64,000 nt of DNA from an uncultured Clostridia bacterium (GTDB lineage Bacteria; Bacillota; Clostridia; CAKSNL01; HGM11501), in assembly GCA_934476235.1 (NCBI GenBank), contig CAKSNL010000001.1, forward strand, positions 186,001 to 250,000, given 5' to 3'. The notes beneath the pieces were generated by a model that did no database searches, had not been told where the DNA came from, and saw only the letters and a program-made list of their open reading frames with translations. Positions 32,319-40,564 of the stretch are shown here, piece after piece (within the stretch, counting starts at the first letter, position 1; each line of letters begins with the position of its first letter). The position numbers and the translations under genes are program-made.

Positions 32319-33635
32319 TTGACAGACCTTAAAAAAGCCGAGGAATATATTGACTCGCACAAAGATGATATTGTAAACGATTTATTCGCGCTTTGCCGCA
32401 TCAGGTCAGTTTCGGGAAAGCCGGAGCCCGGCGCTCCTTTCGGAGCCGAGGCAAAAAATGCGCTTATTGCCGCAGAGAAGCTCTTTGCAAATGCCGGATG
32501 CAAAACCGAACTTCACCCGGCATATCTTTTATCCCGCTTCGGAGACGGTGAAAAAACGATCGGCATTTTCTCGCATGCCGATGTTGTTCCGGCAGACGGC
32601 GAGTGGAAAAAGACCGCTCCCTTCTCACCCGTAATGTATAATGATTTTGCCGTCGGCAGAGGCGTTGAAGACAACAAGTCTGGAATCGTTGCCTCGCTCT
32701 GGGCGGTCCGTGCGTTTTCCTGCTGCGGCATCCCGTTAAAAAACAGGCTTCTTCTTTTCACAGGCTCCAACGAGGAAAACAATATGGGCGACATGGAATA
32801 TTTCCTTGCCGAACAAAAAATGCCCGATGTTTCGATCGTTCCGGACAATGAGTTTCCCGTCTGTTGCGGAGAAAAGGGCATTATGCATTTTGACGCGGTT
32901 TCGCGCTCCAAGCTTTCGGACATTTCCTCTCTTTCTGTCGGTACGGCATATAACATAGTCCCGGACTCTGCTTCTGCACGGTTATCCGGCGGATCCGTCA
33001 TCACGGCGGACGGCGTTTCCCGCCACGCCGCGTATCCTGACGGAGCGGTAAATGCGCTTCATGCGCTCTTTGAAAAGCTTGTCCCGCTTTGCCCGAATGA
33101 CAAAGCCCTCCTTACGGACGCAGGCAAATTAAGCTCGGGATTTCACGGCGAGACGCTCGGCATATCGTCGTCCGACGAGGTGTTCGGCGCGCTCTCATGC
33201 GTCTGCTCCGTCGGCAGGCTTGAAAACGGCAGACTTTCGCTCGGTTTCGATATCCGCTACGGTAATACCTATACGGGCGGCGAACTGTCGGAAAAGATAC
33301 GCGCTTTCCTTTCGGAGCACGGGTTCACCATGGAAAACGCAGAATACACCGACGGAATGTATAACGGCACGGACAGTGTCTGTGCGCGGGCGATGCTAAA
33401 GGCGTACCGCCGCGTCACCGGAAAGACCGACGCGTGCGGCTATATAAGCTCCGGCGGCACCTATGCGCGCAGACTTAAAAACGCCTACAGTATCGGGACC
33501 GCCGAGATGAGTTCTCCGCTGCCCGACGGATTGGGCTCCGCGCACTGCCGTGATGAGGCTTTGCACATTCCTTCGTTCCTTAAAGGAATTAAAATTTTAA
33601 TCCGTATGATAAAAGAGTTAGACGGCGTGATATAA
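32319..33635 (+). CDS. M20-family dipeptidase/peptidase (Sapep type)
   Basis: About 438 residues. Zinc ligands and catalytic residues of M20 are visible: GIFSHADVVPA (His/Asp), GRGVEDNKSG (Asp), TGSNEENNMGDMEYF (the Glu pair) and PDNEFPV. The lid domain lies in the middle. The order and spacing match the Sapep group of cytosolic Zn/Mn dipeptidases. AAGGAG is eight bases before a TTG at 32319, which I take as start; the GTG at 32310 sits in that site. It may share a transcript with the preceding coiled-coil gene. Confidence 0.87.
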   Translation: MTDLKKAEEYIDSHKDDIVNDLFALCRIRSVSGKPEPGAPFGAEAKNALIAAEKLFANAGCKTELHPAYLLSRFGDGEKTIGIFSHADVVPADGEWKKTAPFSPVMYNDFAVGRGVEDNKSGIVASLWAVRAFSCCGIPLKNRLLLFTGSNEENNMGDMEYFLAEQKMPDVSIVPDNEFPVCCGEKGIMHFDAVSRSKLSDISSLSVGTAYNIVPDSASARLSGGSVITADGVSRHAAYPDGAVNALHALFEKLVPLCPNDKALLTDAGKLSSGFHGETLGISSSDEVFGALSCVCSVGRLENGRLSLGFDIRYGNTYTGGELSEKIRAFLSEHGFTMENAEYTDGMYNGTDSVCARAMLKAYRRVTGKTDACGYISSGGTYARRLKNAYSIGTAEMSSPLPDGLGSAHCRDEALHIPSFLKGIKILIRMIKELDGVI

Positions 33636-33639
33636 AAAA

Positions 33640-34139
33640 ATCACCGTCGGTCAGCTTCCCGGCGCGCCGTCAAACGAGCAGCAGATAGAGCAGATATTCA
33701 GCGGAACAAAATACAAGGTTGTCTATGAGCCGTATATGGAAGACTACCTTCTTTGCCATGCGGCGTTCGTGATCCCGGCGGCATTTGCCTGCTGTAAAAC
33801 AGACGGCAATTTAAAAAAGCTTAAAGGCGACACTGCGTATCTTAACAGACCGGTCAACGCGAATATTGATGGCTGCTGCACCATAAAAACTCAGGCCATG
33901 AGATTTTGCCGAAGGCGGACTCAGCGTTTGAGGGCGCCGCATACCTCAGAACCTGTCTTAACTTTTTCAGGCTCATGTGCGCCACAAGTCTCGGGAAAAT
34001 CTGTGCATCGGACCACGCCATGAATGCGGCGGATGAGATGAGTGCGCTTAACAGATACCTTGAAAAATTTTACGATGAGAACAAAAGTGAGTATCCCGTC
34101 CGGAAAGCGCTCCAAAAAGAGTGCGGCAGGTCCTTATAA
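33640..34139 (+). pseudogene. Decayed 2-dehydropantoate 2-reductase-like gene (5'-truncated and frameshifted)
   Basis: The first frame reads KKITVGQLPGAPSNEQQIEQ..., YMEDYLLCHAAFVIPAAFAC and GDTAYLNRPVNANIDGC; near 33890 the match moves to another frame, reading GHEILPKADSAFEGAAYLRT, FFRLMCATSLGKICASDHAM and YPVRKALQKECGRSL. Together they are the C-terminal two thirds of an ApbA/PanE-like oxidoreductase. The NADPH-binding Rossmann domain and a start codon are gone; the fragment begins right after the M20 gene's stop. Confidence 0.75.
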
Positions 34140-34163
34140 CGATAAACTTGTTCGGGAGGAATT

Positions 34164-34772
34164 ATGATGTTTTGGGATAATGTTGCGTGGGTGTACGATA
34201 TTTTTGCAATTGTCATCAATAAAAAAGCTGACAAGGCACTGTGCGCGGCAACAGAAAAGCTGATTTCACCCTCTGACAGTGTGCTTGAATGTGCCTGCGG
34301 TACCGGGCTTTTGACCGGTGCGATCGCCCCGCGGTGCAAAAGCCTTATTGCGACAGACATTTCAGAAAAGATGTTAAAGCGCGCAAAAAAGAAATTCGGA
34401 AAATACAAAAATGTCCGGTTTGAAAAGGCGGATATATCCCGCCTCCCCTATCCGGACAATTGCTTTGACACGGTCGTCGCCGCAAACGTGATACACCTTT
34501 TGGACGACCCCCTCCCGGCACTGAGCGAGCTTGACCGCGTATGTAAGCCCGGCGGAAAAATCGTCATCCCTACATATATAAACAGGAGAGAAAGCGGGAA
34601 AACCAACGGCGTTTCGGATATGATCGGCAAAGCGGGAGCGGACTTTAAAAGAGCGTTTACTTTCGATACATATAAAAAGTTTTTCTCAGATGCCGGATAC
34701 GGCGACGCAAGCTATGTTCTTTGCGAGGGCGTAATTCCGTGCGCTGTGGCAATTCTTAAAAAAAGGCAATAG
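34164..34772 (+). CDS. Class I SAM-dependent methyltransferase (Methyltransf_11 type)
   Basis: 202 residues. SAM-binding motif I is LECACGTGLLTGAIAP, followed by the acidic ATDISEKM, then motif II-III (DNCFDTVVAANVIHLLDDP, KPGGKIVIPTY). The N-terminal WDNVAWVYD is common in this UbiE-like group. The substrate cannot be read. GGGAGG precedes two in-frame ATGs (34164, 34167); the first is used. A terminator overlaps the stop codon. Confidence 0.85.
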   Translation: MMFWDNVAWVYDIFAIVINKKADKALCAATEKLISPSDSVLECACGTGLLTGAIAPRCKSLIATDISEKMLKRAKKKFGKYKNVRFEKADISRLPYPDNCFDTVVAANVIHLLDDPLPALSELDRVCKPGGKIVIPTYINRRESGKTNGVSDMIGKAGADFKRAFTFDTYKKFFSDAGYGDASYVLCEGVIPCAVAILKKRQ

Positions 34773-34803
34773 CGACCGTAAGGGAAGCTATTGCCTTTTT
34801 TAT
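34761..34803. terminator. Bidirectional terminator between convergent genes
   Basis: AAAAGGCAATAGC ... GCTATTGCCTTTTT with A and T tracts on the two sides; it lies between the methyltransferase gene (+) and the flavodoxin gene (-). Confidence 0.88.
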
Positions 34804-34811
34804 TATTCTTA

Positions 34812-35243
34812 TCACAATGCCGCGGCAGCCTTGCCGAGCTCACGGCACTTGGCGAGTCCGTCCTCATCCGGCATATCGTTTACAATCAGCCCTTCACCGC
34901 CGACAAGCACTGCTCCCGCCGATTTTACACGTTCCTCCCATTTTCTCATCCATTCGCCGTCTCCCCAGCCGTACGAACCGAAAAGTGCGACATTTTTGCC
35001 GGAAATATGTGATTCAAGCTCCGAGAAAAACGGTTCAAACTCGTCTTCCTCCAAAATCTCATCGCCCATTGCGGGGCATCCCAAAATCAAAGTATCTAAA
35101 GATGCTGCGTCTGCCGCCGAAATCTCCGAAACCGTAAAAAGAGCGGCCTCCGGGTTGATCCCTTTCGCTCCCTCGGCAACCGCCTGTGCCATTGCCTCGG
35201 TGTTCCCTGTTCCGCTCCAGTAAATAATTGCTGTTTTGCTCAT
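34812..35243 (-). CDS. Flavodoxin
   Basis: 143 residues, typical short-chain flavodoxin. The FMN phosphate loop is WSGTGNTEAMA, a second loop is CPAMGDE and the third FGSYGWGDGEWM. It carries electrons in place of ferredoxin, most often when iron is short. It follows the DUF3793 gene on the same strand, whose promoter has two metal-regulator-like operators, so iron-dependent control is likely. The AAGGAGG site before the ATG is strong. Confidence 0.93.
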   Translation of the reverse strand: MSKTAIIYWSGTGNTEAMAQAVAEGAKGINPEAALFTVSEISAADAASLDTLILGCPAMGDEILEEDEFEPFFSELESHISGKNVALFGSYGWGDGEWMRKWEERVKSAGAVLVGGEGLIVNDMPDEDGLAKCRELGKAAAAL

Positions 35244-35304
35244 TAAAAAGCCTCCTTAAAATAGTTGTTATATTGTCATCCGGTTTCCCGGAAATAAACC
35301 GCCA

Positions 35305-35853
35305 TTATGCCGCGCAGAAAATCTGCGCAAGCGTTTTTCCCCGTTCCGTAACCTGCTTTAACAGTGCTTTTCTGCACGAATCAAAACGGCTGAAGAGCCT
35401 TTCGGCATTTTCGGGATCGTGATATACCTTCCACTCACCGACCAGAAGGCACCCTTCATTCGGGTGGCGGATAAAGCTTTCGACATCCTTTAAGGGATAT
35501 CCCAAAAAAACGCCGATCTCATGCGGAAAGCTGTCACAGCGAAGCCGCTTTTTCAATACTGCAAAATACCCGGAAAGTGTGCCCGACTCCGGATATCCGA
35601 AGTTTTTAAGAAACTCCCTCTCAGAGCCCGAATTAAGATGCTTTTCAAGAATATTCTTGCGGTAAACTATCACTATCGCGCGGCTTTTACATTCGCAAAG
35701 AATTTCGGCATAGATGCCGGTGCTGTTAAGCTCTTTGTTCAATTTCCCGACCGCGCCGTTTGAGATTACCGATTTCGGACAGGCAACAATATTTGCCGGC
35801 TTTATCCCGGCAAGCGCGGGCGCACAATGCTGTGCCAGCAGTGTTTCAAGCAT
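35305..35853 (-). CDS. DUF3793 family protein
   Basis: 182 residues. Family landmarks: MLETLLAQHCAPALAGIKPA at the start and FPHEIGVFLGYPLKDVESFI near the middle, followed by a conserved W/Y..Y..PE.A segment (VGEWKVYHDPENAERLF). DUF3793 genes usually sit beside flavodoxin and Feo-type iron genes in Clostridia; function unknown, but the setting points to iron or redox balance. The ATG at 35853 has AGAGGA eight bases ahead. The flavodoxin gene follows after about 60 bases. Confidence 0.85.
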   Translation of the reverse strand: MLETLLAQHCAPALAGIKPANIVACPKSVISNGAVGKLNKELNSTGIYAEILCECKSRAIVIVYRKNILEKHLNSGSEREFLKNFGYPESGTLSGYFAVLKKRLRCDSFPHEIGVFLGYPLKDVESFIRHPNEGCLLVGEWKVYHDPENAERLFSRFDSCRKALLKQVTERGKTLAQIFCAA

Positions 35854-35875
35854 CAAAATTTTCCTCTCTCCGCGA

Positions 35876-35969
35876 TTAGACAAAACTAACTAATTCGTAA
35901 ATATTGTGTCTTGCTGGTTAGGCAAGACTAACTTATTTATATAATAGCACAGATTTTTTTATCTGTCAA
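35876..35969 (-). promoter_or_regulatory. Promoter with two metal-regulator-like operators
   Basis: On the minus strand TTGACA (35964-35969), 17 bases, TATTAT (35941-35946). Two 20-base repeats follow: TTAGGCAAGACTAACTTATT (35918-35937, over the start point) and TTAGACAAAACTAACTAATT (35876-35895), 42 bases apart. TTAG-N6-CTAA is the dyad style of DtxR/IdeR-type metal repressors. With DUF3793 and flavodoxin downstream, iron-dependent repression is the likely meaning. Confidence 0.68.
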
Positions 35970-35984
35970 CCTTTTTTACATTAT

Positions 35985-36028
35985 TGATAAAAAAGACCGC
36001 ACATTAAAAAGTGCGGTCTTTTTTATCA
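35985..36028 (-). terminator. Rho-independent terminator of rnpB
   Basis: AAAAAGACCGCAC, loop, GTGCGGTCTTTTTT follows the RNase P RNA on the minus strand and also works for plus-strand reading. Confidence 0.9.
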
Positions 36029-36368
36029 GCATGACTGTAAGCCGGGTTCTGTATCAGACGGTCATCTATCTATGCCGCAGATCTCTCTGCGGCTAAAGCC
36101 GCCGGCCATCGCAGAGACGGGCAGTCTTTATTCTGCGATGCCATGCCGGCGTTGCTCCGGATGGGGTTTACAAGGCCTTCGGATTACCCCGAAGCCGGTG
36201 AGCTCTTACCTCGCCTTTTCGCCCTTACCTCTTATAAAGAGGCGGTATGTTTTCTGTTGCACTTTCCTTAAAGTCGCCTTCACCGGGAGTTACCCGGCAT
36301 CCCTTGCCCTGGAGCCCGGACTTTCCTCATTGCACAAATTGTGCCCCGCGATCGTCTGTCATACTGAC
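36029..36368 (-). ncRNA. rnpB: RNase P RNA (bacterial class A)
   Basis: The minus strand carries the universal core words: GAGGAAAGTCCGGGCTCC near the 5' end, GGGTAACTCCCGG, GGTAAGAGCTCACCGG, GTAAACCCCATCCGGAGCAA and, near the 3' end, ACAGAACCCGGCTTA. The hairpin set and the length (about 340 bases) are those of the ancestral type A, not the Bacillus type B. The 5' end is placed about seven bases after the -10 element. Confidence 0.95.
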
Positions 36369-36375
36369 AGAGTTT

Positions 36376-36405
36376 ATTATACCACACTCTCTCAAGGTTT
36401 GTAAA
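36376..36405 (-). promoter_or_regulatory. Sigma-A promoter of rnpB
   Basis: Minus strand TTTACA (36400-36405), 18 bases, TATAAT (36376-36381). Confidence 0.75.
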
Positions 36406-36430
36406 GATAAAATTATCGGTAATTGCAGTT

Positions 36431-36468
36431 AAAAAAATAACCCTATGGGCTAAACACCCACAGGGTTT
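36431..36468 (-). terminator. Rho-independent terminator of the HAD gene
   Basis: AACCCTATGGG / CCCACAGGGTT with one mismatch, followed on the minus strand by a run of T; ten bases after the stop codon of the HAD phosphatase gene. Confidence 0.82.
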
Positions 36469-36477
36469 GTTCTTTCT

Positions 36478-37251
36478 TTAGCCGGGAATGTTTCCGACTC
36501 CGTTTAACACATAACTCGGACGGTAAGGAAATGTCTCGATATCCTCCCTCGCCGTAACCCCCGAAAGCACAAGCACGGTGTCAAGACCGGTCTCGATTCC
36601 GGCAATTATATCCGTATCCATCCTGTCGCCTATCATCGCCGCCTCCGCAGAATGAACTCCGAGCATTTTAAGCCCGGTTCTCATCATTAAAGGATTCGGT
36701 TTGCCGACAAAGTATGCGCTCTTTCCCGACGCAAGCTCCACGGGAGATATAAGGCTTCCGCAGGCAGGCGCAATACCGCCCTCAATAGGACCGGTAATAT
36801 CCGGGTTTGTCCCGATGAGCCTGGCTCCGTTTCTCACAAGCTGAACGGCGCGCTCCAGGCTTTCGTAATTATACGTGCGGCACTCGCCGACGATTACATA
36901 ATCGGGGTTAACATTATTCATTGAAATGCCCTCTTCATAAAGAGCATTCAAAAGCCCCGGCCCGCCGATAACATATGCTCCGGCATGCTCGCACTGGCTC
37001 TTTATAAATCTTGCCGTCGCCAATGCGCTTGTATAAAAATGGCTCTCATCAACATCAAGCCCCATGCGCGCGAGCTTCTGCCTCAGGTCGGACGGCGAAT
37101 TCTCGCTCGAGTTTGTCAGAAACAAAAAGTGCTTGTCGTTCTCGTAAAGCCAGTCAACAAACTCCTTCACGCCGTCCAATAGCTTGTTCCCGTGATATAT
37201 GACACCGTCCATATCACAGATGAAGCCCTTTTTTGCCCTCAGTTTTTCCAT
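36478..37251 (-). CDS. HAD-IIA family sugar or nucleotide phosphatase (NagD-like)
   Basis: 257 residues. HAD motif I is FICDMDGVIYHGNKLLDG, motif II FLTNSSENS, motif III the Lys in ..VGKPNPLMM and motif IV MIGDRMDTDI. The cap (CGSLISPVELASG region) sits between motifs II and III, as in subclass IIA. Likely a phosphatase of small sugar phosphates or nucleotides. The ATG at 37251 has AGGAG seven bases upstream; it lies ten bases after the AbrB-type gene. Confidence 0.88.
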   Translation of the reverse strand: MEKLRAKKGFICDMDGVIYHGNKLLDGVKEFVDWLYENDKHFLFLTNSSENSPSDLRQKLARMGLDVDESHFYTSALATARFIKSQCEHAGAYVIGGPGLLNALYEEGISMNNVNPDYVIVGECRTYNYESLERAVQLVRNGARLIGTNPDITGPIEGGIAPACGSLISPVELASGKSAYFVGKPNPLMMRTGLKMLGVHSAEAAMIGDRMDTDIIAGIETGLDTVLVLSGVTAREDIETFPYRPSYVLNGVGNIPG

Positions 37252-37261
37252 AATCTGCTCC

Positions 37262-37516
37262 TCATTCGCCTTTAAGCACACTGATGTCCTCCATGCAGTG
37301 ATGGCAAATATTTTTGCCCTTATAGCTTACAATTCCCTCAGACGATCCGCAGAATACACAAAAAGGAGTATACTTTCTTAATATAAGCATGTCCCCCTCG
37401 GTAAAAATCTCCAGCCCGTCCTTTTCGTTAAGGTCATATACCCTTCTTAAAGATTTGGGTAATACTATACGACCCAAACTGTCAAGCTCTCTTACTATAC
37501 CGGTTGATTTCATCAT
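37262..37516 (-). CDS. AbrB/SpoVT-type transition-state regulator with a C-terminal zinc-ribbon
   Basis: 84 residues. The N-terminal 50 form the swapped-hairpin DNA-binding domain (GIVRELDSLGRIVLPKSLRR, LEIFTEGDMLILRKY). The C-terminal part has two Cys pairs (CVFC and CHHC) that would bind zinc; this form is common in Clostridia. It probably regulates growth-phase or sporulation genes. It starts the unit that includes the HAD gene. Confidence 0.9.
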   Translation of the reverse strand: MMKSTGIVRELDSLGRIVLPKSLRRVYDLNEKDGLEIFTEGDMLILRKYTPFCVFCGSSEGIVSYKGKNICHHCMEDISVLKGE

Positions 37517-37636
37517 TAACTCGCCCCTTCCGCTTTCCGATAGAATCCCCCGAATGCAACTTTATTATACACCATTTGTCAAAAACTGTCAATATCATTT
37601 GTTAAATTTTTTGCAAAAAAATTTTTAAAAAAAGTA

Positions 37637-37665
37637 TTGACATTTTAGAGCTTTTATGATATCAT
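37637..37665 (+). promoter_or_regulatory. Sigma-A promoter of the tRNA pair
   Basis: TTGACA (37637-37642), 17 bases, TATCAT (37660-37665), eleven bases before tRNA-Thr. Confidence 0.8.
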
Positions 37666-37676
37666 ATCATTGTTGC

Positions 37677-37752
37677 GCTGGTGTAGCTCAATTGGCAGAG
37701 CAGCTGATTTGTAATCAGCAGGTTGCGGGTTCAAGTCCCATCACCAGCTCCA
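37677..37752 (+). tRNA. tRNA-Thr (TGT)
   Basis: 76 bases with encoded CCA. Acceptor GCTGGTG pairs with CACCAGC; D-arm GCTCAATTGGCAGAGC; anticodon TGT in the stem CTGAT/ATCAG; T-arm GCGGGTTCAAGTCCC. Confidence 0.96.
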
Positions 37753-37758
37753 GTATAG

Positions 37759-37843
37759 GGGGAGATTCCCGAGTGGCCAAAGGGGACAGACTGTAAATCT
37801 GCTGCAATTTGCTTCGGTGGTTCGAATCCACCTCTCCCCACCA
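37759..37843 (+). tRNA. tRNA-Tyr (GTA)
   Basis: 85 bases with encoded CCA. Acceptor GGGGAGA pairs with TCTCCCC; anticodon GTA (ACTGTAAAT); long variable arm typical of bacterial tRNA-Tyr; T-arm GGTTCGAATCC. Confidence 0.96.
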
Positions 37844-37845
37844 AA

Positions 37846-37881
37846 AATCGGCAAGCTTTTTTTGAAGCTTGCCGATTTTTA
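37846..37881 (+). terminator. Rho-independent terminator of the tRNA pair
   Basis: AAATCGGCAAGCTT ... AAGCTTGCCGATTTTT. The 150 bases that follow up to the next promoter contain nothing recognisable. Confidence 0.9.
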
Positions 37882-38033
37882 CTTATTACCTTTTCGTTCT
37901 TCACTCTTCACTGTATTTCGGGGAATTTTCCGCTTTGCGTCATGTAAAATATTGCTTTGTGAATGTCATTTCACTGTTATTGCATGCTAAAGCTAAATCT
38001 TTTTTCCTCCTTCATTTTCCTCTCATATTCTTA

Positions 38034-38062
38034 TTGACAAACGGATAGCATTGTAATATAGT
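38034..38062 (+). promoter_or_regulatory. Sigma-A promoter of the DUF975 gene
   Basis: TTGACA (38034-38039), 17 bases, TATAGT (38057-38062); AAGGAGG follows ahead of the ATG at 38096. Confidence 0.78.
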
Positions 38063-38095
38063 ATATTATAGTTATAAATATAAGGAGGTTATTTT

Positions 38096-38716
38096 ATGAA
38101 CAGAACAGAATTAAAATCACAGGCAAAAAATATTCTTTCGGCAAATTACTGGTCTCTTGTCGGCGCAACGGCGCTTGTAATGGCAATTTTCGCAGCCGTA
38201 TCGTCAGTTCCCGTTATCGGAGGCGTTGCGTTATATTTCCTCATTCCCATAAGCTTCGGCTTAACGCTTTACATCCTCGGCTTAGTTGACGGAGGAAAGC
38301 CTTCAATTACCGACATTTTTACGAACGCATTTGACGGAAGGTATTATTTAAGGAGAATCGGCGGATATGCATGGATGATGCTTTTCACATTTCTCTGGAG
38401 TCTCCTTTTCGTTATCCCCGGAATCGTAAAGGCGTATTCTTACGCACTCACGCCTTACATACTCGCAAAATATCCCGAGGTTCAGGCAAAAGAAGCGTTA
38501 AAGCACTCCATGAGGATTATGGACGGCAAAAAGGCGGAGCTTTTCGTTCTTCAGTTAAGCTTCATCGGATGGGCGCTGCTTTCCGGCATCACCTTCGGTC
38601 TCCTCGGAATCTTCTTTGTATTACCCTACATGTCAATTACCGAAACACTCTGGTTTAAGCGTACAATGGAGAATGCGGAAGAATACGGTCTTTTCTCCTA
38701 TACTCCTGTCGAGTAA
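38096..38716 (+). CDS. DUF975 family integral membrane protein
   Basis: 206 residues. It opens with NRTELKSQAKNILSANYWSL, the family's conserved start, and has about five membrane segments; RRIGGYAWMMLFTFLWSLLF and IPGIVKAYSYALTPYILA are further family landmarks, as is the juxtamembrane SMRIMDGKKAELFVL. Function unknown; the family is widespread in Bacillota. Single-gene unit with its own promoter and terminator. Confidence 0.88.
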   Translation: MNRTELKSQAKNILSANYWSLVGATALVMAIFAAVSSVPVIGGVALYFLIPISFGLTLYILGLVDGGKPSITDIFTNAFDGRYYLRRIGGYAWMMLFTFLWSLLFVIPGIVKAYSYALTPYILAKYPEVQAKEALKHSMRIMDGKKAELFVLQLSFIGWALLSGITFGLLGIFFVLPYMSITETLWFKRTMENAEEYGLFSYTPVE

Positions 38717-38721
38717 TATCA

Positions 38722-38752
38722 AACACCGTCGTTTTATCAACGGCGGTGTTCT
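38722..38752 (+). terminator. Rho-independent terminator (weak T tract)
   Basis: AACACCGTCGTT / AACGGCGGTGTT hairpin after the DUF975 stop, followed by CTTGACTTC rather than a pure T run. Confidence 0.65.
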
Positions 38753-38801
38753 TGACTTCAAAGAAAACGTACTAAAACAGACTTAAAGGAGGCAATAAAT
38801 T

Positions 38802-39602
38802 ATGGGATTTTTAAAAGGTAAAACGGCAATCATCACAGGCGGCGGAAGGGCTGTCCTTTCCGACGGGACGTGCGGCTCTATAGGATACGGAATAGCCACG
38901 GCGTACGCCAAGGAGGGCGCGAACCTCGTGCTGACCGGGCGCAACCTAAAAAAGCTTGAGGACGCGAAGGAGGAGCTTGAAAGGCTCTACGGCGTCAAGG
39001 TGCTCATATCCGGTGCGGACGTTAACTCCGGCGCGGATAACGAAGCTGTAGTGACCGGGGTTGTAAAGAAAGCTTACGACACCTTCGGAAGGATTGACGT
39101 TCTTATTAACAACGCACAGGCATCGGCTTCCGGCGTTCCGCTTTCGGAGCACACGACCGAGCAGTTTGACCTTGCCCTTTATTCGGGGCTTTACGCTACA
39201 TTTTACTACATGAAGGCGTGCTATCCCTATCTTAAGGAAACAAAGGGAACCGTCATCAACTTTGCCTCGGGCGCGGGACTTTTCGGAAACTTCGGACAGT
39301 GCGCATATGCCGCTGCAAAGGAGGGCATACGCGGGCTTACCAGGGTTGCCGCGACAGAATGGGGCAAGGACGGCATAAACGTCAACATCGTGTGCCCGCT
39401 CGCGTGGACATCTCAGCTTGAGAAATTCAAGGAGGCGTACCCCGATGCGTTCGCCGCGAACGTTAAGATGCCCCCTATGGGTCATTACGGCGACGTGGAA
39501 ACGGAAATCGGCAGAGCGTGCGTTTCCTTAGCATCGCCCGACTTTAAGTATATGAGCGGTGAGACCATCACGCTGGAAGGCGGAATGGGACTTCGCCCGT
39601 AA
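38802..39602 (+). CDS. SDR-family oxidoreductase
   Basis: 266 residues. Cofactor motif TGGGRAV...SIGYG with an inserted loop, then the NNAQ element (VLINNAQAS), catalytic Ser in INFASGAG and Y-A-A-A-K for Tyr/Lys. C-terminal end ITLEGGMGLRP is standard. The NNA.Q replacement for NNAG is seen in some Clostridia enzymes. Substrate unknown; no linked pathway genes. AAAGGAGG lies before the ATG. Confidence 0.85.
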   Translation: MGFLKGKTAIITGGGRAVLSDGTCGSIGYGIATAYAKEGANLVLTGRNLKKLEDAKEELERLYGVKVLISGADVNSGADNEAVVTGVVKKAYDTFGRIDVLINNAQASASGVPLSEHTTEQFDLALYSGLYATFYYMKACYPYLKETKGTVINFASGAGLFGNFGQCAYAAAKEGIRGLTRVAATEWGKDGINVNIVCPLAWTSQLEKFKEAYPDAFAANVKMPPMGHYGDVETEIGRACVSLASPDFKYMSGETITLEGGMGLRP

Positions 39603-39618
39603 CCTTTTGAAATAAAAA

Positions 39619-39648
39619 ACCTGAAAGCAATGCTTTCAGGTTTTTTTA
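39619..39648 (+). terminator. Rho-independent terminator, usable in both directions
   Basis: ACCTGAAAGCA / TGCTTTCAGGT followed by TTTTTT, between the SDR gene (+) and the htpX-like gene (-). Confidence 0.9.
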
Positions 39649-39649
39649 T

Positions 39650-40564
39650 TTATCTGAAGCTTTCTTCAGCCATATTGTTAAGCGCTTCTATTCTTTTTTC
39701 TATCGGCGGATGCGTGGAAAAGAGATTTGAAATCGCGTTCCGCTTTTTCATTGGGTCCGAAATATACATTCCCTCAGTCGCACTGCTCGCATTTCTCACC
39801 GGCTGAGAGTTTGCGCCGAGCTTGGAAAGAGCCGACGCCAGATACCTCGGATTTCCGGTGAGCGAGGCAGAAGCCGCGTCCGCCAGGTACTCCCTGTTTC
39901 TTGAAAGCGCCATTCTTAAAAGCTGACCCGCTATCGGCGCTATGATAATAAATATTATACCCAGAAGCGCCAGAATTCCCGATCCGGAGTCCGAGTCCGA
40001 ATCGCGCCTTCTTCTTGCTCCGCCCCACCAGAGCGAGCGCGAAAACATATCGGAAATGATGATGACCGCGCCGATCATGACGGACGCAACGGTCTGGAGT
40101 AGGATATCGTAATTTTTGATATGCCCCATTTCATGCGCAAGAACGCCCGAAAGCTCCCCCGGAGTCATCATGTTTATAAGCCCTCTCGTCGCGGCAATGG
40201 CAGAATGCGAGGGATTTCTTCCCGTTGCAAAGGCGTTGGGAGATGAATCCTCCACCACATAAAGCTTCGGCATCGGCACTCCCGCCTTTTGGGCAAGCGG
40301 AGCGACCGCCGAGGATAAGATTCTCAGATCCTCGCCCGATGCCTCATGCGCGCCGCTCATTTTTATCACCATTTTGTCGGAATTCCAATAGGAGAAAAAG
40401 CTTGAAAGAATGGAGATCACACCCGCTATTACAATAGCGTATTCGCCCCACCCCATAGCGTACGCAATGAAGTACACCACAAGGTACAAAAGCGCGGTTA
40501 TAAGCGCAACAATAACTGCCGTTTTTAATTTGTTTCCGAAAACCGATAATTTCATATCATTCAT
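39650..40564 (-). CDS. htpX: HtpX-like M48 membrane metalloprotease
   Basis: 304 residues. Two N-terminal membrane segments (about 14-48), the zinc motif HEMGHIKNYD in VLAHEMGH, two more membrane segments, and the third zinc ligand in NREYLADAAS. A short loop (ARRRRDSDSDSGSG) precedes the third segment. The C-terminal THPPIEKRIEAL is the family end. It removes damaged membrane proteins. It overlaps the stop of the rhamnosidase gene by four bases (ATGA), an uncommon pairing that suggests shared transcription. Confidence 0.92.
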   Translation of the reverse strand: MNDMKLSVFGNKLKTAVIVALITALLYLVVYFIAYAMGWGEYAIVIAGVISILSSFFSYWNSDKMVIKMSGAHEASGEDLRILSSAVAPLAQKAGVPMPKLYVVEDSSPNAFATGRNPSHSAIAATRGLINMMTPGELSGVLAHEMGHIKNYDILLQTVASVMIGAVIIISDMFSRSLWWGGARRRRDSDSDSGSGILALLGIIFIIIAPIAGQLLRMALSRNREYLADAASASLTGNPRYLASALSKLGANSQPVRNASSATEGMYISDPMKKRNAISNLFSTHPPIEKRIEALNNMAEESFR

